This document shows positions 8,511 through 15,974 of a stretch of DNA of 34,999 bases, piece after piece (the stretch's first letter is position 1; each line of letters opens with the position of its first letter). The stretch lies in the NCBI GenBank assembly GCA_002070275.1, contig MWCY01000030.1, positions 1 to 34,999 of the forward strand, in the 5' to 3' direction. Made by a program: the position numbers and the translations under genes. This stretch comes from Candidatus Hydrogenedentes bacterium ADurb.Bin170 (GTDB lineage: Bacteria > Hydrogenedentota > Hydrogenedentia > Hydrogenedentales > CAITNO01). The notes below the pieces were generated by a model. The model was not told the DNA's origin and ran no database searches. It was given only the letters and a program-made list of their open reading frames with translations.

Positions 8511-9062
8511 ATGTTTGCCTTTCCCCAAAAAATACTGCTTCCGGGCGTCGTACTCCTGTGCGTTTTATGTCTGGCGGGCTGCAAGCCGAAAGAGCGCGAT
8601 GACCTGACCGGGAAAGGGACGGGTGACTGGTATCTGCAGGGGAAGGTGATTTTGCATGGTGATGTGGTGGACTTTCAGCCGGGCAAAAAATTTAAAATTC
8701 AAACACGGCTGATTTCAGAATCTTCTGTTCCCGTGCTCAATAAGGTGAGGATGGCGGGGAACTACTCCATTAATATGGAGGAATACCCTCATGAAATAGA
8801 CATGAATATCAACAGACTTTATTTCGGCTGGCTCCCTGTCAAAATACCCGAAATTTCCACGCTGGGTATTTTTAAAATGCAGAAGAAAGAAAGCGAAGTC
8901 ACCCTGTATCTGAATCCAGGCATACGAAATGAACGCCGGCCCATGCCTGTGACGCTGGACACAGAAAGAGGGCCCGTTTTTGTGGCAACAAGATCTCTCG
9001 CCAAATCGCAGGAAGATGAATCCGGCTGGCTGAACCGGGCGGTGGATCTGCTCTTCCCTTGA
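8511..9062 (+). CDS. Small lipoprotein of unknown function, possibly TIGR03067-like
   Basis: Predicted lipoprotein of 183 residues. The start at 8511 is preferred because GGAG lies nine bases upstream and the resulting N-terminus, MFAFPQKILLPGVVLLCVL followed by LAGC, is a clean lipoprotein signal. ATG at 8496 is an alternative. The mature part is mostly beta-predicted. The segment HEIDMNI, then TLGIFKM, then tLYLNPG and RRP recalls the planctomycete TIGR03067 pattern (IDL, then GIYKLEGD, then RP), but the match is loose and judged by eye. It follows the uxaC terminator and is convergent with the glycosyltransferase gene. No function is assigned. Confidence 0.8.
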   Translation: MFAFPQKILLPGVVLLCVLCLAGCKPKERDDLTGKGTGDWYLQGKVILHGDVVDFQPGKKFKIQTRLISESSVPVLNKVRMAGNYSINMEEYPHEIDMNINRLYFGWLPVKIPEISTLGIFKMQKKESEVTLYLNPGIRNERRPMPVTLDTERGPVFVATRSLAKSQEDESGWLNRAVDLLFP

Positions 9063-9070
9063 TTCCGGCC

Positions 9071-9097
9071 GTTACTTCCTGTGCTCCCGGAAGTAAC
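9071..9097. terminator. Hairpin between convergent genes
   Basis: Perfect 9-bp inverted repeat GTTACTTCC / GGAAGTAAC with a nine-base loop, sitting exactly in the 48-bp gap between two convergent genes. Neither strand has a T-run after it, so it is a weak or factor-assisted bidirectional terminator at best. Confidence 0.4.
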
Positions 9098-9110
9098 AGC
9101 GGGAAAGCGT

Positions 9111-10037
9111 TCAGCCCTCTCTGAGCCGTCGGCAGATCCCGGCATAATACGCCACATTGGCAATGTAAAGGCCGGGCAGATACCAGAGTACCTGCGGACG
9201 GTGACCGATCCAGCGGAACAGGATGTACAGCGTCATGAGGCCGGTCACGGGCAGGAAAAGCAAAAGAGCGGACAGCATTCCCCGGGGGAAAAGGAAGGAA
9301 TAGGTTGCGTCGGCAGCTTTTTTCCGGACGAGCGGTGCAAAGTAGCCGAAAGTTTCATAGTGCCGCCACACACTTCGGAAAGTGCTGCGGTCAAGATGGC
9401 GGACCGGTGCGCCCGGCAGATAATAAAGAGCGATGCCGGAGCTCAGGCAGCGGAGACCCCATTCCACATCTTCCAGCACCTCCAGCGTTTCATCGAAAAG
9501 GCCTGTGCGCTCAAATATCGCTTTTTCGACGCTGGTGTTATGCGTGGGTACATGACGGTCCCGGATGGCTTTTTCTTTTCTGCCGGTAGAGCCGTACCAG
9601 TTGGAATAGCCATCCACCTTGCCCCACCAGCCCGGCGCCGTACCCAGAACTTCACTGTGGACGACACACAGATCCTTGCCCGCAGCAGCCGCCAGTTCTT
9701 TCGCACGCCGATGCAGCCGCAGATGCTTTTCAAACCAGGCATGATCTAGCAGATCTCCGTCGCTGTCCAGAAAAAGCAGCAGGGGCGCGCCTGCCGCCTG
9801 TACGCCTGTATTGCGCGCCTTGCCGATACCGCTGCGCATTGTGTGGCGTTTCAGCACAACAGGAAAGGGGAGGGGCGTTTCTGTTTCCCGAAGATTAATG
9901 GGCGGGTCGGAGCCGTCATCCACAAGAACCACTTCGAAAGCAGTATTCGTCTGCCCGGACAGCTGGTGCAGAAGACGCTGCAGCTCCCCGTGCCGGTTAT
10001 ACACAGGAATAATAATGGATGCCATGACTGTGTTCAT
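9111..10037 (-). CDS. Family 2 glycosyltransferase with C-terminal membrane segments
   Basis: Inverting GT-A glycosyltransferase, 308 residues, that would transfer a sugar from a nucleotide donor. The N-terminus has SIIIPVYNR and VLVDDGSD (DDGS near 40-43), then the metal-binding LDSDGD and, later, the acceptor-side ETLEVLEDVEWG. Two hydrophobic stretches near residues 250-270 and 283-300 would anchor it to the inner membrane. Its ATG overlaps the stop of the radical SAM gene as ATGA, so the two are translationally coupled. It is the last gene of the five-gene minus-strand operon from 14859. Donor and acceptor are unknown. Confidence 0.9.
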   Translation of the reverse strand: MNTVMASIIIPVYNRHGELQRLLHQLSGQTNTAFEVVLVDDGSDPPINLRETETPLPFPVVLKRHTMRSGIGKARNTGVQAAGAPLLLFLDSDGDLLDHAWFEKHLRLHRRAKELAAAAGKDLCVVHSEVLGTAPGWWGKVDGYSNWYGSTGRKEKAIRDRHVPTHNTSVEKAIFERTGLFDETLEVLEDVEWGLRCLSSGIALYYLPGAPVRHLDRSTFRSVWRHYETFGYFAPLVRKKAADATYSFLFPRGMLSALLLFLPVTGLMTLYILFRWIGHRPQVLWYLPGLYIANVAYYAGICRRLREG

Positions 10038-11071
10038 GGCTTCAATCCCAGCAGCACAGCAAGAATCGAGTAGGGATGGGTCATAATGTTTTCAGCCATG
10101 TTGCAGTTGTGTGTGCAGAAACAGCCGCCGTGCGCTTTTTCATGGGCAGCAAGAGCGTGCTTCATTTTCTGCTCAAGGGAATCCATCGGTTCCCGGAGCA
10201 GGTTTCCCGCAGAAGGCATCAGCTCGCACATGGACAGGCTGCCGTCGGCATAGATGACACGATGCAGCCGGGGCGCCTGGCACGGAACCAGCCAGCGCTG
10301 TTCTTTCAGACTTTTCAGGGATACCTGCCACAGGTACCGCTGATAGTGTTTTTTCAGCCGTCGCAGCAGCGCATTGTCTTTTTTGCTGTAGAGATAGGAG
10401 CCGAGTATGCCCAGGATTTCAGGGGTGTGTTCTTCCAGAAAAGAAAGGGGCGGAAGCGACAGGTCATTGTCTTCGGGAACACCCCGGAGCAGCAGCAGCG
10501 AATGATAATCCGGATCCAGACTGCGGACATATGCCATAAAACGCAGGAGTTCACCGGCATTGGCATTACAGACCACTGTATTGATTTTGAGGCTGATCCC
10601 TTCAATGGCACGGAGCCGCCTGTAACTTTCCATTGCACGGGCAAAGCTGCCTTTGCCCCGGATCAGGTCGTTCGTTTCTTCAAAACCATCCAGCGAAAGC
10701 GCAATGGTCAGCGGCTTCCGGTGCGCTCCGGCAATCTGTCTGACTGTTTGTTCAATGTGCTCCGGTGCCTGGCCGTTGGTGGGAATGGTCAGATCAGATC
10801 GGGGGAAAAGAGCGCAGATTTCGGGAAGCTGCGGATGCAGAAAAGGTTCGCCGCCGCCGATATCCAGCCACCGGGGCGCTCCCAGTTTTTGTGCCAGTAT
10901 TTCCGCTTCTTTCAGACTGAGATCCCGCGCACTTTTCTTCACAAAGCAGCTCCGGCAGCGAAGCGTACAACGCTCTGTAATATGCAGAATGACGTGGCGG
11001 AACCGTTTCTGAAAAAAGCGCGGCAGCGGAAGCCTCCGGACGGGACGCTGATTTGGAACAGGGTTCGCCAT
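10034..11071 (-). CDS. Radical SAM/SPASM-type enzyme
   Basis: Radical S-adenosylmethionine enzyme, 345 residues, cytoplasmic. Cys35, Cys39 and Cys42 in CTLRCRSC bind the catalytic 4Fe-4S cluster. GGGEPF (72-77) is the SAM-contacting motif, and IPTNG and ALSLDG follow. The C-terminal part has a SPASM-like set of cysteines: CQAPR, SMCELM and GGCFCTHNC. Its start shares one base with the TetR stop (TAATG), and its stop overlaps the glycosyltransferase start (ATGA). A second radical SAM gene with similar architecture at 29638 is also fused by ATGA to a GT2 gene. No precursor peptide gene is visible, so peptide modification is not supported; the substrate is unknown. Confidence 0.9.
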   Translation of the reverse strand: MANPVPNQRPVRRLPLPRFFQKRFRHVILHITERCTLRCRSCFVKKSARDLSLKEAEILAQKLGAPRWLDIGGGEPFLHPQLPEICALFPRSDLTIPTNGQAPEHIEQTVRQIAGAHRKPLTIALSLDGFEETNDLIRGKGSFARAMESYRRLRAIEGISLKINTVVCNANAGELLRFMAYVRSLDPDYHSLLLLRGVPEDNDLSLPPLSFLEEHTPEILGILGSYLYSKKDNALLRRLKKHYQRYLWQVSLKSLKEQRWLVPCQAPRLHRVIYADGSLSMCELMPSAGNLLREPMDSLEQKMKHALAAHEKAHGGCFCTHNCNMAENIMTHPYSILAVLLGLKP

Positions 11072-11694
11072 TACCCGCCTCTTTTCTGCTTCTGTACAGG
11101 AAGGCTGCGCAGCAGTCTGATCAGATCATCCGGCGTGAGCGGATGAGACCTGCAGGGTTTCCCGCTCAGGACGGTGACAACGCCTTCAAAAAAGAATCTG
11201 GACAGCAGGTGTTCCGGATCGGCGCCTGCATCTGTCATCAGCGTTGACAATTTCCGGTGCAATTGCTCCGTACACGCTACCGCACTCTCAGCAAGCACAC
11301 CCGGCTTCGGATCCCCAAGAAAAGCAGCGCGTGCAAAGAGGCATCCCCGGTAATCCGGTGAGGCTGCCCATATCTGGAGCAGGCTGCAAAAAGCGGCCAG
11401 GCCTTCAGACGGTTTTTCTGTCCGGCTGGCAAGAGTGGTGAAGAACCAGCCGCTCCATTGCATAAAATCGAGGTGTACTGCTTCAGCCAGCAGATGCTCT
11501 TTGCCGGGAAAATATTTATAAACAGTTCTTTTGGAAAGAGGGATTTCTTCGGCAAGCTTCTGGACAGACAGATCAAAGCCGCTTTGCCCGTGCAGTGTTT
11601 CTACAGCCCTTTTCAGGAGCGCACTGATTTTGATTTCCTGCGCTGTTACCGGCTTGAGATAGCTGTCACGGCTTATGTGGCAAGATTGTGCCAT
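11071..11694 (-). CDS. TetR family transcriptional regulator
   Basis: DNA-binding repressor-type regulator of 207 residues. The N-terminal helix-turn-helix is clear: LSVQKLAEEIPLSKRTVYKYF, in two adjoining parts around residues 42-62, followed by KEHLLAEAVH. The C-terminal ligand domain, about residues 75-200, is not recognisable beyond the fold. The start at 11694 lies 22 bp inside the preceding gene; GGAG sits about 13 bases upstream. It lies in the middle of an operon, so it probably responds to a compound handled by its neighbours. No matching operator was found upstream of 14859; a TetR-like palindrome does occur at 28589-28600, but any link is speculative. Confidence 0.88.
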   Translation of the reverse strand: MAQSCHISRDSYLKPVTAQEIKISALLKRAVETLHGQSGFDLSVQKLAEEIPLSKRTVYKYFPGKEHLLAEAVHLDFMQWSGWFFTTLASRTEKPSEGLAAFCSLLQIWAASPDYRGCLFARAAFLGDPKPGVLAESAVACTEQLHRKLSTLMTDAGADPEHLLSRFFFEGVVTVLSGKPCRSHPLTPDDLIRLLRSLPVQKQKRGG

Positions 11695-13940
11695 ATGGTA
11701 TGCAGCAGCTCCAGACTTTTCTGAACCAGATCTTCCGCTTCCTGTTTAATTTCATCTCCGTAGCCGCGGCGCAGGCGCAGGCGCAGCTCCGTCAGAGTGC
11801 GGGCATAAGGAACAACTTTCGGGCCCAGTTTTCGTGCTTTCTTGATGTTTTCCTGACCGTGCAGCGAGCAGATCGCTTCGTCACAGCCCCGGATAATGGA
11901 ACTGGCTTTCACCAGCAGTTCTCTGGTCTCGTAAATGGCGGGGGTGGCATAGATGAGATTGAACAGGGCATCTTTCGCCGCCCGGGCACTGTGAAGCTCT
12001 TCCAGCGACATCTCTTCGTCCCGTGCACGCAGTGTCGTCTCGATCTCCGCCACATCCAGCTCGTATTGCCGCGCCAGCTCCAGATCCACTTTGGTCTGCC
12101 GCTGGTCGGCTGTCAGGATGCGGCGTGCGAATACTTCACGCCAGTGCAGGCACACCGGCGCCTTTGCGATAAGGTACAGCTGTCCCTGTCCCGGAGACAT
12201 TTCAAGATGCTGCCGGCGCGGTGCCTGTGCCCAGGCACGGATACGAACCAGAGCCGTTGTATCGTATATTTCCATGTTGTCCGGTAAAGAATCGGGAAAA
12301 CTCAGATCGACAGAAGTTACATGCCCGGCGTCGTTGTTGATGAGATGGCAGAGGTAATAATCGGGCCCCTCCAGCCAGAAAATGGACAGAGCATCCTCGT
12401 CCTGCGCCAGAGGGGATTTCACGCTTTTGCGCACCGCCACTTTTATGCCGAAGGGATTATTTTCGCTCATGGGACGCGCATACAGAAATAAAGGCGCCAT
12501 CACACTCAGCCGCTCTATTCTGGTGCCCAGTTCCGCCCAGAGATCGCTGAAGGTCAGAAAAGGCCCGGTGAGCGAACGCTGGTAATGACCGTTCAGCCAC
12601 ACCGGTGTATTGTGATAGCAGTGTGCCATCCAGCCCCGTGCGCCGTTAGCCAGGGTCATATTCAGCATCATCCGCAGCTGAGGACTGGTGCTCCATTCAG
12701 GGGCGCCCGAAGCCCGGACAAACGCAGGGGCGGTGATCCACAGCTGCTGCCCGCCCATGAGCGGCAAATGGGTGCGAAGCGAGTCCTTTACGCTCAAGGC
12801 ATCGCCCGGCTTGAAATGAGAGAAGCCTGCCGCCGCAAAGTGAGGGGCATACAGGGGAAAGGTGTCTGCCTGGCGCGAGTGAAACACCACGGGATGGCGT
12901 GTATCCACCGCTGCAATTTTATCCCGGGCGCTCAGATAACTCTTGAAATAATGTTCCTCGGGATTGTCATGAATGTTCCAGGCAAAAATGCCACGGGATG
13001 TCGCATGGGGCTCGATATATGTACGGATCCACTCATCGCCTTTTTCTTCAAATTGTTCCAGCGGCCAGCGGAAAGTCGGGATCAGGCGCAGACCGAAGTT
13101 CTCAGCAAGATCCACAAGAATACTCCGGTTTTCATCGGTCATCACTTCCATGCGTTCCACGATGACGCAGTCATGATGATGGCGCGCAATGTCTTCAAAG
13201 GCGAGCCGCCAGTAATCAAAATAATTGATGTCCATCATGTTTGCCAGGCGGCTGACTGTATCGGCATCCATGGAGACGCCGAAGGGCAGGTGCTCATCCA
13301 GAAGGGGATATTTTCTGGGCGCAGACATGTCCGGCGAAACAGCAAAGTAAAAATCAAGTGTCTGCTGTTCTTCCGGGAGGAGCTCACGGAAACGAACCCG
13401 AGCAATTTCCACGGATTCTTCGCTGCGTGTGGATGCATAGACCCGCAAAGTGAATCGGGTGATTTCGCCGGGGAATCCGCGCAGCGGGATCATCAGCGCC
13501 GCTGTCCGCCAGTCGCCCGTCGTTTCCAGATGTACCAGATGCGCGCCGCCGGGGTAGCTCCACTGGCAGGCAAGCCGCGCATGCCGGGTCAGACCTCTGT
13601 AGGTGATTTCCACAAGCGGATACCGGGTACAGTCCAGAGGAAAGCGCTCGTCTTCCTCCGCCGAAACGGAGAGAGGCGCCCAGTAGAGGGCAGTGCTTTT
13701 TTTCAGATTGTCCAGAGGGCGGATATCCGTAAAAAAGCCCTGAAGCACCAGTCCGTTCGAAGAGGGCTTCGCCTGAGACACCACCTGCTGCCATTCTTTT
13801 TCTGCCGGATCGTCTTCGCATTTCCAGCTGTTCAGGCTGTCTCCGGAAAAATCAACATGCTGCAGCTTTGTAAGAGCTTCCGGGTCAGGGCCTGTCTGGA
13901 GTTGCCTCAGACACCCATGGTAACTGTAATTGGAGAGCAT
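11673..13940 (-). CDS. Large glycoside-hydrolase-like TIM-barrel protein, unassigned family
   Basis: Protein of 755 residues without a signal peptide. Residues about 45-215 look like a carbohydrate-binding beta-sandwich (many short strands and aromatic residues). About 225-520 resemble a clan-A type barrel: FGVSMDADT, LRLIPTFRWPLE, GIFAWNIHDNPEEH, PVVFHSRQ and ARGWMAHCYHNTPVW. Related barrels often carry an acidic DEP motif where this protein has DNP, so catalysis may be altered or lost. The last 150 residues are helical and charged. The start at 13940 has AGAGGA eight bases upstream but overlaps the binding-protein gene by 56 bp. It probably acts on the sugar sensed by that protein. No exact family is claimed. 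Confidence 0.75.
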   Translation of the reverse strand: MLSNYSYHGCLRQLQTGPDPEALTKLQHVDFSGDSLNSWKCEDDPAEKEWQQVVSQAKPSSNGLVLQGFFTDIRPLDNLKKSTALYWAPLSVSAEEDERFPLDCTRYPLVEITYRGLTRHARLACQWSYPGGAHLVHLETTGDWRTAALMIPLRGFPGEITRFTLRVYASTRSEESVEIARVRFRELLPEEQQTLDFYFAVSPDMSAPRKYPLLDEHLPFGVSMDADTVSRLANMMDINYFDYWRLAFEDIARHHHDCVIVERMEVMTDENRSILVDLAENFGLRLIPTFRWPLEQFEEKGDEWIRTYIEPHATSRGIFAWNIHDNPEEHYFKSYLSARDKIAAVDTRHPVVFHSRQADTFPLYAPHFAAAGFSHFKPGDALSVKDSLRTHLPLMGGQQLWITAPAFVRASGAPEWSTSPQLRMMLNMTLANGARGWMAHCYHNTPVWLNGHYQRSLTGPFLTFSDLWAELGTRIERLSVMAPLFLYARPMSENNPFGIKVAVRKSVKSPLAQDEDALSIFWLEGPDYYLCHLINNDAGHVTSVDLSFPDSLPDNMEIYDTTALVRIRAWAQAPRRQHLEMSPGQGQLYLIAKAPVCLHWREVFARRILTADQRQTKVDLELARQYELDVAEIETTLRARDEEMSLEELHSARAAKDALFNLIYATPAIYETRELLVKASSIIRGCDEAICSLHGQENIKKARKLGPKVVPYARTLTELRLRLRRGYGDEIKQEAEDLVQKSLELLHTIWHNLAT

Positions 13941-14859
13941 TCATCATATCCTCTGGTGACAGGGTACCTTCTGTTTTGAGAATGGTAACAGGAATGGTAG
14001 CCACTTTTGTTTCTTCAATTCCTTCCTTATCATTTCGTGCAAAGGCGGCAAGCCCCTTGACTATTGCCTGTGCCGACCCGGCCGCATCATCGACAACCAG
14101 TCCATGGACGGTACCATCTTCAAGACCTTTAAGGGTGGAGGGATCACTTCCGCAGCTCACCACGCGTACCCATTTTCCCCGGTTTTTTTCGAGAACAGCG
14201 CGCAGAATCATCGGGCCATGATAGTCCTGCATGCCCACAAAGGCGGCAATTTCAGGGCGGCTCTCAAGGCTGTCGATAACGTTTGCCCAGCCGAGCATGC
14301 GGTCTCCCTTGTCTTCCAGCACCGCATCTACAATGGCATAGCTGCCCAACGCTTCACGAAAACTTTCAATCCGCTGCTGTGTGGCAGGCCGGGTCTGGTC
14401 ATCGCAGAGCACCTGTATCTTGAGTCCTTCGGGAACAACTTCCCGGATCAGTGTGGCGAGCAGTCTTCCGCTTTCCCTGTTGTCTTTTCCGAGGAAAGCA
14501 AGATCGGTGCTGTTCGGCACTTCCTTAAAAAGGACGATGACCGGTATGCGCTGCGCCAGCGCTTCCAGAAAGTCTTTCTGCTTGGCCGCTTTTGCCGGGC
14601 AGATCGCCAGAGCCTTCACGCCGGCGTCGATCATTTTTTGCGCCAGTGCTTCCTGCTGTTCCGCTGTGGGCGGTGCAGGTACCCGGAAATCCAGTGTCAT
14701 GTCCAGCGATTTGGCTGCAGTCTGTGCTTCATCGCGCAGCTTTGTCCAGAAATCCGATGATGCATCTGCGAGTATGCCCACCCGAAGTTCTTCTGCGCCC
14801 GCATAGCCGGTAAAAATAGAAACGCCCAAAACAAGCACTAAAAGCAGCGAAGGTTTCAT
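13885..14859 (-). CDS. Periplasmic sugar-binding protein, RbsB type
   Basis: Type I periplasmic binding protein of 324 residues (Peripla_BP_4 fold). It has a cleavable signal peptide (MKPSLLLVLVLGVSIFTG, with cleavage likely near AGA/EE). The mature start ELRVGILADASSDFW, then GVKALAICPA, IPVIVLFKE, ESGRLLATLI, AAFVGMQDY, VVSCGSDPS and DGTVHGLVVDD follow the ribose-binding pattern. The start at 14859 has AGGAG nine bases upstream. It is first in a five-gene overlapping operon that contains no ABC ATPase or permease, so it may deliver sugar to a transporter encoded elsewhere or act as a sensor. The ligand is unknown. Confidence 0.9.
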   Translation of the reverse strand: MKPSLLLVLVLGVSIFTGYAGAEELRVGILADASSDFWTKLRDEAQTAAKSLDMTLDFRVPAPPTAEQQEALAQKMIDAGVKALAICPAKAAKQKDFLEALAQRIPVIVLFKEVPNSTDLAFLGKDNRESGRLLATLIREVVPEGLKIQVLCDDQTRPATQQRIESFREALGSYAIVDAVLEDKGDRMLGWANVIDSLESRPEIAAFVGMQDYHGPMILRAVLEKNRGKWVRVVSCGSDPSTLKGLEDGTVHGLVVDDAAGSAQAIVKGLAAFARNDKEGIEETKVATIPVTILKTEGTLSPEDMMNALQLQLPWVSEATPDRP

Positions 14860-15064
14860 TTGATTTCAACTCCTGATTTTACAGTGAAATGCGGTGCCGA
14901 AAATCTCTTGCGGATTGGATTGCCCGCCTCATCATTGTACCTGCTTGCCCTGTGAAAAATACAGCGGATGCCGTTTTATGCCGATAGGGGGCGCAGATCG
15001 CCGGTAAAGTTGACACGCCAGGAGGAAATAAGAGACATTAATAGCGGGCTAAGGAATAAAAAAT
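14860..15064. promoter_or_regulatory. Divergent promoter region between sugar-binding operon and nan genes
   Basis: A 205-bp region that must drive both operons. Toward the minus strand, TACAAT (14938-14933) is a good -10 without a clear -35. Toward the plus strand, TTGACA at 15010-15015 is a perfect -35 without a clear -10. AGGAGG at 15020-15025 is a perfect ribosome-binding sequence with no start codon at usable distance. AAGGA at 15051-15055 serves the lyase gene. No obvious operator palindrome was found. Confidence 0.4.
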
Positions 15065-15970
15065 ATGATGAAACTTACCGGATTGATTGCGGCGACCTTC
15101 ACTCCCATGACAGACCAGGCGCAGATTAATCTGAAGCCTGTCGAAACTATCGTGGATAGACTCATCAGCCGGGGCATTACTGGGCTTTATGTCTGCGGCA
15201 GCACAGGGGAGGGGCCGTCTCTTACTGCAGAAGAACGGAAGGCGGTTGCCCGTGCCTATGTGGAAGCTGCGGGCGGGCGTATTCCTGTAATTGTGCAGGT
15301 GGGGCACAACTCCATTGAAGAGGCGCGGGCGCTGGCGGCGCATGCTGCCGAGATCGGTGCTGATGCCATCAGTGCGGTGTCTCCCTCGTATTACCTGCCG
15401 GAAAGCACTGCCGTCCTCGTGGAAACGCTGGGACACATCACGGATGCGGCGCCTGAGCTGCCTTTTTACTATTACCACATTCCCAAGCTGAGCGGGCTTT
15501 CCGTCAACATGATGGAATTTCTGAAACAGGCGCCCTCCCGCGTGCCCACGCTGGCAGGGATCAAGTTCAGTGCCCGTGAAATAGAAGTCATGCAGCAGTG
15601 TCTTGCTTTTGGCGGCGGGAGATACAACATCCTCTTCGGCGTGGACGAAACGCTTCTGAGCGGACTTGTCGCCGGAGCACACGGTGCAGTTGGCAGCACC
15701 TACAATTTTCTGAGCCCCCTCTACCAAAAAGTGATGCGTCATTTGAGCGAAGGGGATCTGGAAGCGGCGCAGCGCTGCCAGCTGCAGGCGGCGGGGATTA
15801 TAGAAGTCATCCTTCGCTATCACGGTCTGGCGGGACTGAAAGCGGCTATGTCTTTATCAGGCATTCCCTGCGGTCCTGTACGTCTTCCGCTTACACCGCT
15901 GCGTCCGGGCGAGCACAGCGCGCTGGAAAAAGAACTGCAGGTTCTGGGATTTCCGAAGGGGATTGGATAG
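15065..15970 (+). CDS. nanA: N-acetylneuraminate lyase (DapA/NanA family)
   Basis: Class I aldolase of 301 residues, expected to split N-acetylneuraminate into ManNAc and pyruvate in the cytoplasm. Key residues are GSTGEG (45-50), Tyr137 in FYYYHIP and the Schiff-base Lys167 in AGIKFS. The YYYHIP sequence resembles sialic acid lyases rather than dihydrodipicolinate synthase. Context makes the lyase role likely, because the next genes encode a mutarotase-symporter fusion and an AGE-family epimerase. AAGGA lies nine bases before the ATG at 15065; a second ATG follows at 15068. The family is certain; the sialic acid substrate is inferred from motif plus context. Confidence 0.88.
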   Translation: MMKLTGLIAATFTPMTDQAQINLKPVETIVDRLISRGITGLYVCGSTGEGPSLTAEERKAVARAYVEAAGGRIPVIVQVGHNSIEEARALAAHAAEIGADAISAVSPSYYLPESTAVLVETLGHITDAAPELPFYYYHIPKLSGLSVNMMEFLKQAPSRVPTLAGIKFSAREIEVMQQCLAFGGGRYNILFGVDETLLSGLVAGAHGAVGSTYNFLSPLYQKVMRHLSEGDLEAAQRCQLQAAGIIEVILRYHGLAGLKAAMSLSGIPCGPVRLPLTPLRPGEHSALEKELQVLGFPKGIG

Positions 15971-15974
15971 AAAA

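Noticed and set aside
10034-11071. Anaerobic sulfatase-maturating enzyme for the sulfatase at 610
   Set aside because: The cluster motif CTLRCRSC and its surroundings differ from the sulfatase-maturase pattern, and the gene is tied to a glycosyltransferase instead of a sulfatase.
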